Below, piece by piece: positions 1-14,600 of a stretch of 64,000 nt of DNA. The stretch lies in NCBI GenBank assembly GCA_031841125.1, contig CM063109.1, forward strand, positions 2,766,321-2,830,320, given 5' to 3'. Source of the DNA: Acanthococcus lagerstroemiae (Eukaryota > Arthropoda > Insecta > Hemiptera > Eriococcidae). Position 1 is the stretch's first letter. Each line of letters opens with the position of its first letter. A program made the position numbers and the translations under genes. The notes below the pieces were generated by a model, which worked only from the letters and a program-made list of their open reading frames with translations, ran no database searches and had not been told where the DNA came from.

Positions 1-1363
1 ACTTTCTAGACTTTGGTGCTAGGTATATATCTTAATTTGTTTTTGTACAATTTTGAACCCTTAGAATTTACGACGTTAATTGGAGCAGGGGATATGTACT
101 GACCAGAGGTAGGGTTAAATTTTTAACCCACCCTCCCTCACTTGAGGCGATAAAGTGTATTTTTTTGATAATTTTTCGTCAGATTTTAAAGAGAAGTCGT
201 TCGTGACCATAAGTACCCTTTTTATCACACTTGTACCTGGGTTAACCCCTTCTTTCGAAAATTTCTGGTTACGCCACTGAGTAGCAAAGTTTTCTCCTAA
301 TCGACGAAGTGTTGCCGATGATTTTGACATTTATGAACTGAGATAACCTTTAGTTATTTCATTCTTAACTAAATAATATCACGTGTACATATGAAGGCAC
401 AATTAAACTAACAATCTGAGCAAAAAGAATTTTTCAGTGTGATTAGTAGTTCTCGTAGTGTGTTTACAAGTACAGCCACAAAAAATTGAACAAAAAAAAA
501 TATCAGTTTAGAATTAAGCTATCTTCAATTAAAACTTGTTCACGTACACGCTGAATTTTACATTTTATAGTTTGTTTACAAGTCAAATAGTAGTAGGTAC
601 CTAGGTATATATACATGTGTATACAAGCATTGGCAGTGATAATCATCCAGGGAGCAGAGAAGTACTCTACCACCCATCTGAAAAATTGAGCGACTATTCC
701 TCCTCTATAAAAACTGCTGCTCAATACGATTATTTCCATTATAGTGAGAAATACCTACCTATTTTTTCCAAACGCGAACAAAAATGTTGGAAAATAATAT
801 CATCAAAAATGTTCTGATTCCCTCCCCCCTCCCCTGGGGAAATGACCAGATTACTAATATTGGCACAATCGAAAGTTCATGATTTGGTTAAGAACTATAG
901 TTAATCCTTTCCTAATTCAAAATATTTCACGTGACATCGTGAAAATAAATTTTAACCTCTTCTACTTTTCAACTTAATACCTATACATATATACGTCATC
1001 GTCTACTTGACGAAAAATTATACTTGTAACTTGAAGTGCTTTTGTAGGTAGTGCAAACAACCGATGTTCATCCTAGACATTTACTGGATTGATGATCAAA
1101 AAGTAATGTAATTAATAAACTACGTACATACATAATATTACGTAGGTAGTAGGTAGGTACTACGTAATTCCCTTCCCGATCACCGAAGTAGATATGTAAG
1201 ATGAAGACGTTCGCAGGACACGATAGAAAGTTCAGAAAATACTGCACGTTTCATCTTTTGATGGGTAGCGATCTTTTTACCCAATCTGCAATCTCTTTTA
1301 CTACACACTCCAGTAGATAATTTAATTCCTCTACTTCCATAAAATAAATAAAATAGAGCTTAC

Positions 1364-1511
1364 TAAACACAGCGGTCGCGAATTGAGCTTGGCTAAAAAT
1401 CAAGAATATCCCGTACACGGCGGACATATGAAGATAAATGTATAAGAGCACATTCTGCCAAATCACTTCTCGTTTTACCCGAACTGGTGTCACTTCTTGT
1501 TCATCTTCCAT
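1364..1511 (-). CDS. Acyl-CoA desaturase D, first coding exon (gene runs off the left edge)
   Basis: The exon encodes about 49 residues, starting MEDEQEVTPVRVKREVIWQN and followed by a hydrophobic stretch (LLYIYLHMSAVYGIFLIF). This is the usual N-terminus of an insect fatty acyl-CoA desaturase: a short polar head, the REVIWxN-type motif, then membrane helix 1. The ATG at 1511 lies a few bases after a possible acceptor (aacag/gtcaaATG), as in desaturases B and C. The exon ends with a GTAAGC donor after the first base of a codon (phase 1), the same point where exon 1 of A, B and C ends. No exon 2 with an HRLWSH-type histidine box is visible between position 1 and 1363, so the rest of the gene should lie beyond the left edge. 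A solitary duplicated exon is the alternative. The family is an ER-membrane di-iron enzyme that puts a cis double bond into acyl-CoA using cytochrome b5. Confidence 0.72.
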
Positions 1512-2615
1512 TTGACCTGTTCATAAATCGTAATTTACCGACCGGAGCAATACTTTTAAAAAAGAATTTGTGAATTTTCACCGGCACGTTCTAACATCAA
1601 GCCTTCAGCTGTTATATAATTACGTTCACGCCAAAAAAAAATGTTTACAAAACGTACTCACCGTCGATATGGACTTGATTTGAACACGAGTTTCATTTAA
1701 CCAGGCTGCCAGCTAATTGAGGCCCTAAGACAATCGAATCATATTCGGCGAAATTTTCTTTCGATCCTAATTAAAATACGCTGACCTTTGTTTAATATGA
1801 AGTCTATACACAGCAGCGGAACGATTTGTAGTCATACTTGTGACTTCAGCGTTCTGAAAGTGGCTGGTTCTCTGGGCACAGCAGCTACACCAACAGGAAG
1901 TTGAATGGACTTTTAAATTCAAAATTGTCGCGCTGATTTACATATTTTATCAATCGTAATTATCATAATTGAATTATTAGGTATATGAGAAAACGACAAT
2001 TAAACCTGGTTTAATTTTCAACTATGTAATAGCACATATGTACCTATATTATAACGTATTTGTGTTAGTTTGTTTGTCATTAAAGTTTGCCGCATATGGA
2101 TCTTAGGTTAAAATTTATTAATGTGTTGCATCAGTATATTGTTTTTTTTTGTGAGTTCCGTTGTGTTGAAACGCCAGTTCTGTATCTGAAGCCCCAACAT
2201 GACTACACAGACCAATACTTAATCCTTAGTATACTTTTGATCATATATAGTTTTGAAATTCAAAAAGTGCTAGTTCCAAAAGTGATCTACATGCGAGACA
2301 TCAGGAGAGACTCACGCATAGTACGAGAGCAAGTGACGTGAGGGACAAAATGAGAGTAGGTACCTATTAACACATAACGTCCAATCCACAAGTGATATAG
2401 TCAGCAGCGGCTGAACACTTCATAAATTTACTCATGTAAACCAAACGTCAATTGGATGGAAATGAGTTCGTCACGTTGCTGAAACTCCCGAAGTGCCATC
2501 AAACAAATGAAGTACGACGTGATAAAATAATATATTCCGTCATTCAATAAAGAAAATACAGCTACATAGGTACGAGTAAATACGCGAATATTAGAATTAA
2601 TATCACATCTGGAAA
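1512..2615. other. Intergenic stretch between desaturase D and GPATCH4
   Basis: This should hold the promoter and any 5' UTR exon of desaturase D and the 3' UTR of GPATCH4. The 2087-2341 open frame resembles nothing I know and has no splice context. A TTTATT at 2114-2119 would read AATAAA on the minus strand and is a possible, rather distant, GPATCH4 polyadenylation signal. No element with clear ends was seen. Confidence 0.4.
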
Positions 2616-5600
2616 TCATTTTTTCTTCTTACGTTTTTTCTTTTTGATTGGTTCTTCACTAACCTCAGGTGATTCAATAGTTTTGGCCTGTATGGGTTCA
2701 ACTGTGTCATATGTGTATGCACCTCCTACTCCAGTTTTTCTCTTTTTACTTTTATAATTTTCAGTAACAATGACCTCTTGATTTGCAACAACCAAAACGT
2801 CTTCATTTTCGGTTTCCATCTGGCGTTTTTTCCGTTTTTTTTGTTTCCGGTCTATATCTACTCCTACGTTACCATTTCGCACACCACTTCGTTCAGGTTG
2901 TGTAATGCTCGCAACAATGTTAACCTTGTCTGGATCGGTCGAATCCGAATTGCAATTGGCATTCACAAAAGACGAACAACTGGGCACTGTTTCTGATTCT
3001 TGCTTCCTGATTCGTTGAAGCTTGCCATTCAGTCCAAGTCCATGTCGAGCAGCTCTGTAATGAAGATAATAACGTTTAAGTATGTTAGACAATAAATGAT
3101 ATCACAGGAAACTTAGTTATTTTGCTCATATATGTCGTATCAAATTCCCCACATAGCTCCTAATCGAAACAAATTATTTCCCATAAGCTACATTGAATAC
3201 ATATTCCATCAAATTTGAATCGTGCAAGGTTTCTTAAATGTGTTCAACTTCCCAAAATATGAAATACTATCAATGGAAAAAGATGGCTCAACGTCTCAAC
3301 TCTTTTGACATTGTACTCGCAAAGAGCCAAAATAAGTTAATCGATATAATGTCACCCATTCGAGAAACCATACCGATGAGCCGTACGACCACCACATGCT
3401 TTGAATAACTCTTCATCTGTTAACAGATTGTTCGGTACATGAGTCTCCTTAACTGCGGATTCCTGTAAAAAATAATTATTTATCAAATTAATAAATTCGA
3501 TCTTTCACCCTAATTTCAATATATTTCATTCCTACATTTTACCAAAGGTGGTACTCCTCTGTACCCAACCTCCTATTTACTATCTCCTCCCATTTCTAAT
3601 TATACAAATGAAGTTCTGGGAAAACGGTAAAGAATGGTACTTTACGGAGAGTAAGCTGATAGTACTATAGTATACGAGCGAAAGAATTTTCAGCGTTAGC
3701 ACTTGTCAGCCCTCCCAAACACTCCAAGAAGCGGGAATGCTCCTTCGATGATCATTACTCATCAGACTCCGTCAGTAAGCGACCCCGATCAGCAGACGAA
3801 AACCGAAACTCTTCTCATTTGAACTTTGGTCTCATTTCCTAACCAAATATTTAAAAATCCTTCAAACATCGCTGAATACAAAGAGAGAAAAGAATGAAAA
3901 AGCGAAAGAATCTTTACCGGAGAACGTATTTTTGAGGCAGTTTTGTCGTACACTTGTTCCCACCATCGCGTGGATTCCTCTTTGCTCATCTTTTCATTGT
4001 ATCCGATACCTGCTTTGTCGAACTTCAGTCCGCATCTGATTGGTTTCGATATGCCTTTTTCTTCTTTACCAAGTCCCTTTCCTAGTTGCACACAGACATG
4101 TACATCAGTTGAATTACTCAAGTACAAGTTAATTTTACTGGACTAATTATTATTGCGTGTGTGAGCAAAGTGACAAAATTGTTCTTTTACAGCACGTACG
4201 TACTACGTACTCAGCCAGTGCATGCAAAGGCACACCCATCTTTCTACATAGAATGTAATTTTGCAATTTTATTGTACAGTATTACTACTCACCCCAAAAA
4301 GTCGGTAAATCCCAGGAACTAGTTGGGAAGATTTGTGAATGAGGGTTGACGATTTTTTGCCAACTAAAATTTTCCGGCTTTACATTATTTCTTTATACCT
4401 ACGTTAAGTAGCCACAAAGAATTGAATAACTGGGTTACGCCGGTCTTTAATTCTTTTGAGTGCCAGAACAAACTTTGGATGAAAGGGTTTTAGTTCTTTG
4501 CGCCTTTTTTGTTATTCCATTTTGCTCGAAGTAACTGGGCCACGGCTTCAAGACGCCTCAAAGGAATGTTCAACTTAATAAATTTTTAGAGTAATCTTCC
4601 TCATGGTTTTTATAAGAAAAGCAGGATTAATGTGTTAAAATTAAGTTCAGGCTACGGCCCAAAGATGACATAGTGCAAACATATTAATTCATCCGATCTT
4701 CGTTGTTCAATATTCTAAAAAAAAAAGCCCGTCATCCGTCCATAATTTTCAGTCTTAATCTCTTCGTACCTCAGAAAGGATGAAAAAATAAAAAACGAAA
4801 CCAAAATCTGGTTTACACGAAATATTAAGTCGTAACCGCACTGAAACAATTTATTCAGTAACAATGTCACAAATTAGTATTCCAATATACAAGTAAAACA
4901 AAAGGACCTCTACATACAAATAAAACAGAATGGTATTGCGAACACGCGGTAAAATATACGAGAATGGTGAAATAATCCGAACGTTTCAATTTCGATATAA
5001 GTTTTAAATAGGTAATTATACTTAATTACACTCGAGCTTTATCGAGCAAAGAAATTATTTCAAATGTTCATCCATCAAAATAAACGTTATAGTTTTACAG
5101 CGCTCAAATTAAAATAATACAAATATAAGAAATAGGTTTCCAAAAAATCAACTTTTTGTTCTTACTTTTTTTATTAATTTAATTTTACTTTATTTTTGCC
5201 TCTAATTTACGTACTTGTTTTTAACACGTGACTGAAGAATAAATAAATATAAAACAAATTAGGCCTTTGTACACGAAAATTGACACTTCCGTAAATTAGT
5301 GACACTGTTATGTATCTGCGTACAAATAACAACTGTATCGCAACACAAATTGCGCACAAATCTCAAAATAAAAATAAAGAACAAATCGATTCGAGACACT
5401 GTACAATTAAATGAACGTCTCTTTTCACAATTACATATTACGGGTGGGGGGGGGGGAGAACGTATTAAATTCAATTGACCGAAACCACCATTTCGTCCAT
5501 CAAGTTCTAAAGTTCCAGTTACATTAACGATTAATTTTATACACAATAGATATATTACACAATTACATCGTTAATAATAAACAAACTGATAATCTCCTAC

Positions 5601-8600
5601 AGAAAGCATGATTTCCAAAATTCGAATAGAGACAGAATTAATAGTAGAAAAATACACCGCTAATAAACAAATAAAAACCGTATTTACAATGACTTAAACA
5701 TTACATTATTTAATTTTATGAACCTATCAATAAATATCACATACAAATTTCGTATAAAATGGTGGAGTTAACAATGGCAAAATTGTATCTGTCTACATCA
5801 AATACAGAAAAAGAAAAACCTGCGAATACTGTATCATATTCATTCCTGAATTTATTCCAAAAGCCGTGGAACCTGTATTGGCTCTTGACTAACTTGCCTA
5901 ATTTACCCATTTAGATTAATGCACAAGGTGTTCCAGGACGATTACAAAAAATTTCACTACATGATACGTTAGACACGTACATCAAAAGCTGTGAGGGTAG
6001 CACGTTACCTACCTTCGAAAATTAAAGGGGCAAATCTCACATTGGAAATAGGAAGATTTTCGAAATTCAAGTAGTTCTACCCTTTTCTCAAAATCAGCCC
6101 ATATTTTCCTTAGCTGGACGTTTTGAGTTATAATAGAAGATGACAACTGACTCCTCGGGACTCACACGAAAATTGGTTGAGAAAACATTTCACCCATCCA
6201 GTGAATGATAGAGTGAGTGCGATACCCACATTTAATATTTTGAACCAACATGAAAAATGGCAGAAAAATATGGAATTCTGTTACTATAAGCGGTGAAATA
6301 ACACTTTTTGATTTGATTTCAACGATTTTGACGATAATCTAACCTAATATAAAGTACAGCACACCATGAGTATCCTTCCAAATTGAATAAGAAATTCTAT
6401 CCTTCAATTCTTCGTGATAAGTATATATATTTCTGAGATAAGTTCTATTGTACAATGATCATTCTCTCAAAGACTGGTATAAAACTTAAATGTTTCAATA
6501 ACAAAAAGGACCAACGCACGAAACCAACTTCACCTCATTCAAGTTTCTAGATCCGTCCGCTAGTGTCATTTTCAAAAATCACGACAAAATTTTACTGGAG
6601 CACCACTCTGAATTCCATTATTTTCTTATTTTATTTTCGAAGGGAATTTAACGCAAGACCGGAGTTACACAGGATTTCAAGTTGATATTCATCGTATACC
6701 TCACATTCATGAACTTTACGTAAATACACGCTGCCGAACATCCCATCATTAAATTTAGTAAGCTCACACAGTCGAGACACAATGGAAGCAACCATTAACA
6801 ATAAGCAGGAAGGAAAATCCTGAACGAAAACATAAGTATACGACTAAAACGCAATTTAGTAACAACGTGCTCTCAAATTACCATTTCAACGAATGCCAAC
6901 TCCCCAACAGAATGAAAAAACTACAGTAAGTAGCTGAATGTGGAAAATGAACTTCAGTATAACAACTTTAATACTTAAAAACCAATATCTAATGGTACGC
7001 CCAAATTCATAGAATTTAATAATATTTCTAAAAGAAATACGCTTACAAGAAAGTGAAAACATAATTACAATGAGGTTATCACCTAAAAGAAAAAGTTATT
7101 GGTTACAGGTTACCCCACACCTCTTCAACATTCAATTCAAAAGGAAAAAAAGGAGACTAGAAAGATAGTAGATAAAATGAAAAAAGTACAACAAACTGAA
7201 ATATCAGTCACACAAACTCAGAATTTGAACACTATTATTTCTCAGTTGCTAGAAATTCACGGGCAATGAACCCATTTACTTGGTTACTGTTAGCAAAAAT
7301 ATTCTTCATTTGACCAACGAACGTATTGACTCCTACAAGAAAACCTCGAAGAGCAAAGATCATTATGTCACTACATGAGAATAAGAAATTTGTAAGAAAC
7401 AAGAAGTTTATTATCGAATGCTAAGAACCCTTCGTATTAAAAGTATATACCTTTGATTTCCTAATTATTTCTCATTTTAAAGTATTTACATAATGATCTT
7501 TGCTTCGTGTTTTTCTCATGGGAGTCAATACGTTCGTTGATCAAACGATGGGTATTTTTGCTAACAGTAACTCACTATGTCGACATCACCGTAAATCTGT
7601 CCATTCTTCTTTTAAATTACAAGATTCGAAACTGATTACAATGATTTCTCAGAAAAGCTCCTGTTTTCAAAATACGAAATCAATTTTGATTTCATTACGC
7701 CGAATAACTAAGTACAAGAGTGAATAACAAGTAATTTCTTAACGTACGTAATTAGCGAGGTTTGACGTGTTTCCACAATTTTTTTTTTTTTTTGGGGGGG
7801 GGGGGGTGTCATGTCCATTGACATATACGCGCACACTCACAAGAATCTATAATAAGTTAACTATATAATCGCGAAGTCATGCTTTCCACGAAGATGTATC
7901 ACTATAACTGCTGACAAAAAATAAAAAATCGTTTTCAATGTACAAAAATCATAAAACAAGAGAAACATATTAGATTACATTATAACGCTTAAATTACTTC
8001 GTTTATCACAATATATGAAGGAATCGAGACATAAAAAAATATTATTATCGTCGTTATTAAATAATTTAGAAAAGAAGAGACACAAAATGCTTTATACTAT
8101 AATTACATTTGATACCCCTTGACAGCGAGTCTGTTTGTCGTTTCAAAACTTCATGACGGTTGCTCGAAATATAAACTCGAATTATGAGATATATGTTCAC
8201 GTTACATCATTGAAAATGCCGGTAGTGAGAGAGCCTTTCAACGGGCATTTAAGCATTTGACGGTAGACTAATTCGCAACTTAAACTGTCTAACTTCTCTT
8301 AGGGTCAGTATTATAAAAAACTTATGGTTAACCGTCGATTATTTTTAACCAAGTTTTAGAATGCTGGCCCTTAGATGGTCAACAGGACAGGGAGAGTTAA
8401 GGGAAACAGTACCTCACCTCCACCCCCGTTTGCTATAGGAGGTTTCTAATAGAAATTATGACTATATCTGACTGCAGATTTGAAATTTAGCAGCGTCGAA
8501 GGAAGAATTTTTCTGGAGAAATTGTACAAATTCAATAATAATCTGTACACAGGATAGTCAATTTCAATGTAATGAGTAAGGTTGACTTGAAGGACTACTT

Positions 8601-11600
8601 CAAACTTTCAAGAATCATAAATTGAACTATTCTTGTTCCAAAATCTCGAGGATGCAACCGTTACTTTATGCTGAGAACTAATAGAATAGTTAGACAGAAT
8701 TCTTCGTATCACAACCAACGCATGTAACCATGAACTCCTTCTACTGCCGTAAGTATTAATTCTGTTTCAATATTTTAAAGAATAATCAAGCTGTATCGCC
8801 AAAATTGTAAACTCAAAAAAACAAACAACTATCAGCCTACAGCGATCGGCCAGGAAGAAGTTAAAAGTTTAAAAGCTACTAGGCACTCAGTCAGCAATAT
8901 TTGCTGAAAGTTCAGAAAAAATTTAAAAAAAAAAAACCTTCCTCACATTATCGGTCAAGTAAACAAACATTGTACGTTTATTCTTACTCATAGAGAAGAA
9001 TGCCAACAATAAAGTTTTCCACAACCATTTACGGGTCATTCTCCGAAAAGTGAGCATTCTGGGTCACGGGAATACGAGTATTACGACACCAATTCGCAAT
9101 ATTCTCAATATTTTAATTTTTTCTTTATTCTGTACCTGGTTTTGACTATAAATTGATTCAGCTGACAGAACCCCACATCCCTCCTACCGCAATATATAAA
9201 TAAATAAAACTGAACACTTCATTTTCCTAGCCTGTTGGCATGTCACTGTATCATACTTTTTAGACACACGTTTGACTAAAGGAACATGCCCTGGAAGTAA
9301 TTTTTCACGAATCCGGGAAATCGAGTACAGCTTCACACCATCACGAAAAAGAAATATTCTTATTTGTAGAGAAAAAAGGCTGGCCGAAAAGTTCATCAGT
9401 TTCATAACTTTTCTACCTCATCTCATTATCATTCCTGTTACACTTAGGCGTCAAAAAGAGACGGCCGTTTCAAATTTGATACTGACAAGCTGGTAGCGTA
9501 GTTACCATTTACTGATGATGATTCTTTGATAAGAATCTCTATACCGTGGCAAGATTACACGCGGAATCACGACATTTTTACCGAAATAATTTCATTCTCC
9601 AGGCTTAAGGGCTAAAAGGAATTTCATGTGTTCGAGCGTTGTAAAAGTCGAAATATGTGCCAAATCGAGATTTTGATATCGGAGTAAGAAAAAGTAAAAC
9701 ACTTGACGAATGTTCATAAATATTCGACAGAAATGAATGTCGCCTTAGAATGCCATAACTGTTTGAGAATTTCAAGCGATATTAACTATTGGGTTTAGTT
9801 GTGTTGTGTTGTGTAGAATAAAGCTAGTTATTCCATTAATTGCGCATATTCTATGTCAATATCGTTATGATACTTGGAAAAATAAATTTAAAAATTGCAA
9901 AGGATAAAAAGAAAGGCCAAAATTCTAAGCTCAAATGGCCCACTTTTTGAAAAATTAGTGTTAAAAAAGTTGTTCGGACTGACACGATTATCTTCGAAAT
10001 TGGTTCTAGCATCCCAGGAATCAGTAGTGTCCTTGACTGAACAAGCTTCTCTTCCTCCTCTAAAATTGAACACCACCGCTTTGCTCTTCGTCAGCCGAAA
10101 CATCCATAAATTAATCTCCTTTTTTCATCAGAAATTACCAGATTTATTCGATTGGTAAACCTGGGGATATCATCTGCTCAGTCTTCAACAACTACTGTGT
10201 TTCTATAAGGACACTGCAACCTTGTTTACTTGACCGATATGGGTATTTTCAATCCGGCTGCACTGACAAGATTTCTGTTTACTGCAACACTTTTTTTTCT
10301 CATTCTCTTGTGTTCGGCAGGAAGTAGTTCAAGTTTTAAAATGAGCTGAGAGGTCTCCAACGATTTGGTGGAGCTCTGTAAAACTTGAACTTGAAGGAGG
10401 ACCGAGCTACGGACCTGAGCCGTTACAATAATTCAATGATAAAAATTATTATAAGTGTAACAGATATCTGCTTTGCAAAGACCGATAGGTATCTCTAAAA
10501 GAGGCATGCAATTGTTTTTTCACACGATAACTACTGCTGATTGTTCTTTGTTTGTAATTAAAGAGCACTACTGGTAAAGTCTATAACAAATTATCGACAG
10601 TCGAGTATGTGGTTTTCAGTAATTCTTTTTACTGATAAGAATCGAAAAACTCACGTAGCAGCCAGAACAGTCAGCAGTTTTCATCAAGTAAACAAACGCT
10701 CTCAGTTGAGGAGTTAGGTTACAAATACCGCTAAATCTCAAACTCAAGTTGATACAATGATTACAGGTAATTTTTCTGGCAACATCCATTAGGTACCAGA
10801 GATAGCCATCGTTACGGCTGCCTACAAATTTGACGGACTAATTTGATTTTTGCATAAACGTGTACGAAAATTTACACAAGGGTGCTTCCAAATCACGAAT
10901 AATTTCAGATTTCAATAAATTTTTAAGCCAGACGATAAGTACGAAGATGATTCTGAGATGCAGGATCGACAAGACGGTAGTGCCCGGTAAACACACCGAC
11001 AACTTCCAGGTAGAACTTAGTAACCCACACGATTGAGATATACTGGTTATAAGGCTCTACCCCCGAGTAAGTGTCCTTGTGCCAAGATCGTACACACCTA
11101 CTAAACCTGAAACTTATTCAATTTGGACAGAGAAATCCCATGCATACTTTCACGGCTACATCCATTATCTCCTCTTCACTTTCCTGTTCATTGTTCTAAC
11201 GGAAGACATGATGGTACGTCCAAATCGCCGGAGCACATCAACTGTCTATGAAATCTTTTTTAATTTTCATCGAAAAATCTCGTAAGTACTTTTACGGTTA
11301 CATCTATTAGAAGCTCCCCATGGTATACTTATTCAACAGTAAATACTTGAGCTTTTCTCCTTCTTATCTTACTCTTCTCCTTTTTAATAACCGCATTCTA
11401 CAAACGTCGAACATGTCTTTAGAACAAACAATTTCAAAAATCTGTCTGAATTCCAACACAGGAATGGCATCTGATGAGCGTAATGTATGCACATTCGGCA
11501 GCTCAGATGATTTTAAAATACTCTTTCTTCCTATTTTTGCCTCTGCACCACACTGTCACAGGAGAACCTTGCAAATCGACACAATCAACACTCGTATTTA

Positions 11601-14600
11601 CCCAGATGTTACTGCACATTTATGCTATCCACTGAGGGGTAGGTAAATCAGATGGATGAAAGTTTAAAAGCAAGCAAATTCAAGCTCAAAGACATGTAAA
11701 GCTATCACAACCTTATTTTACAGGCTTCTTCTCCATTACTCAAGAAGATACATATATTTTTGAGCCAATTAACGCTAACTATTTGCCATTAACAGCAGTT
11801 TCTCAATATTGCAAATAGCTTCTGCTCACTATATTACCTACAACGAAGTTCACAATTCGCAGCATTACTCGTGGCTTCCTTCAACAAGAAAAGGGCCAAA
11901 GAAAAAAGAAAACTAACATTACCGGTTAAAGTTATATCAATGTGATAAAAAGGCAAACTCTCTTTTACTACGATCCAGTGTAGGGTATAAAAACGAGCAT
12001 GTAGCTCTTAAGCAGTTTGAATTTGAAATTTATCGAACTCAGCGCGCTAGTACTGGATCCAGAACTACTTTCCAAGCGAACTCAAAAATTAACATAGTGA
12101 CACCAAATGCAAAAGACTAATAACATTTACAACATAAACCTTGCAGCGGCTACGCCTTTTTTAGCTGCCACAAAGCCACCATCAATGATCTACACGAACG
12201 AGTGTAAATAATAGAGAGCTACGAAAACTAATAACCAGCAAAATTCTTCGAGACCATGACTCATCGCCATCCTCCCCAGACTCTCTCACTCATCACAACC
12301 CAAACCCTGAAACGACTTGACAAATCTCATGATACCGCATTTTAGTTTCACACTTCGAGCTAATCGACAACAGTACCCGAAAATCAACGCGACTTCCTAC
12401 GAGTAGACAACGATGAAAAACAAGGAGGAAGAAAAGGGAAACACAGTCGAGTATAAAAATATAAAAATGATAAAAGAAACAAAAACCTGGCCGTTGCTCC
12501 TTAGGTCGCCTCCTTCCGGTTCAGTAGCCATTATGCGAGTCGGGACCGTTGTACGCGAACTTCTTGGACACCTCCTCGTGGTCGGTAGACTCACGATTCC
12601 GCTTGCGCGACTTGAGCTTATCCTTACTAATCTTAAGCTTGAATTCGGGCGCTGGCGCGGTCGTCGCGACCACGACGCTTTCTTCGGTAACAGAAGACGC
12701 TATCTGATCTTTGCTCAGCTTGATCTTCAACCTGACCGAGCCGTCCTTCTCGTTCTTGGCCGGCGGTATGTCGACCAACGTCTCCGGAGTGATCAGTTCC
12801 CGCGGTATGGTTATCTTGATAGGACTAATTGGACCCGGTTCTTTCAGCGAATCTCTCTCTTTGTGCTCCTTACGGTGCTTCTCCTCTTTATGTCGTTTCT
12901 TCTCCTTGTGACGGTGTTTCTCCTTATCATGCCGCTTGTCTTTTTCTTTATGCTTCTTTTTCTTCTTGTGCGAGTGCGACGTACACTCGCCGGAGTCGGT
13001 CGTCGTCCTATCCAAGGCGGGGTGCTCATCCGGTTGCTGACTGGCAGTACAGGATTTCTGGTAGTCGTAAGAATCGGCGGGCTCCTCCTTCATCGACACG
13101 TTAGGCGCTATCGTCGGCGCCACGTTATTTTTCTTCTCTTTGAACTCGATTTTCGGCGAAAGCAGACTAGCCGAGGGTATCGACACGACGCTCTTCGTGA
13201 ATATGTCTTCGTAGCCGGCCACCGTCTCCACCTTCTTCACGATTGGTATCAGTTCCGGCTCGCCGCTGCTCGAGCTCAGGCTGCGGTTTCGCCTCCTGGC
13301 AACGTCATAATGCGGCTCGGTCTTGACCACCACTTCGTGCGAGCGCTCCTCCAGCGGGCTCGACTTCACGCTCTCGTTATGGCCGATCGGCGAAGGGCTG
13401 AAGATTGAGTGACTTTTATGTGTTTTGGGCACGTCAGCCAGCGTGTCCGCGATGGACGGCTTCACGTCCTCGTCGACCGGTTCCGTCTTCACGGTCGAGA
13501 TCAATCGCTGCTTCTCGTTTTGCTTGGCCACTTCCTTGACCACGTTCGAAATGATTTCCGAGTGCGATGATGACGACGCCGCCGCCAGAAAGCTGCCAGC
13601 GCTCGGCCTGACTTCTTGGGGCAGTCCGTTGTCCTTCTTATGAGCGCTGCTACTGCTGCTGCTCCTTACGTGATGATTGTTACTGACTGTGGATGAGGTC
13701 ACTGCCGATACGTAGCTCGGCTCTTGTTTCACCTCTGGCAGCTTCCTCGTTTGCTCAATCCGCGGCGCAGCTTCTTTGGGCAACACGCTGTGCCCGGACA
13801 CGGCAGCCGGACGAGTTTTGACGGCGGCGTTTGAGTGTGACGGCGGCGGTGGGTTCGCTAAGTTGCCGGTGTTGCTGACGGCCGCTTTGTGCGGATGGTG
13901 CGAACTGAAGGACGACGGTGGCGGCAGAGTATGGTTCGTACTCGATCGGGCCGCCTGCGACGGAATCACAGAGTTCGTTAGGTTTGGTAACTTGCTCGGT
14001 AGGTTATTATCGTGAGCGTTCGATGACGATAATAGCGCAGCCGTGCTGGTACCGTTGACAACGGACGAGGGTACTGTTGTGACCGCAGGTTTGGCGACGG
14101 CCGGCGAGTGGTGAGTCAGGTGATTAGCAGCAGCGGGCACGACGTTACTCAAGCTCCTCGCCTCGATCGAAAACAGGTGTTTACCGTGTCCCGAAGGATG
14201 TTGCTGGCCCTGATCGTCGGACGCTTTAGATAGCGGGAAGCTGGCGGCATTCGCACTACTAGACGATGCTTGACCGTGGCTGCTGCTCGAGTTCGGTTTG
14301 CGCGAGTCCATGTCAAACGGATAACTGGACATCGACGGATTTTGACTGCTGAGCTGCGAATTTTGTATCTTCTTTTTCAGTCTGGACGGACATTTGTCGA
14401 AAATGACGAGGAACTCGTTGGTCAGCTGCTCCAGCAACTCTTCGGTCACGCTCTGGTCGATGTACGAGTACCACGGCAGATTCTCTTTGCTTTTCGGAAT
14501 CTGCCAGTTGGACCACTTGCACACCAGGTGTATGCAGAAGCAGGCGACCACAGTTGGTTTATACTGCAGACACATGGTAGTCAGGTGCAGACTGTTAGAC

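Noticed and set aside
115..330. 71-codon minus-strand frame as desaturase D exon 2
   Set aside because: It lacks an HRLWSH-type box, and its WRNQKFSKEG phrase next to GTTACGCCACTGA looks like transposon-end sequence.
12413..13408. 331-codon plus-strand open frame, the second longest in the window
   Set aside because: It is the antisense shadow of the GC-rich, low-complexity C-terminal half of cyclin T. Its Leu/Arg-rich composition is the complement of the Lys/His/Glu codons, and it resembles no protein.
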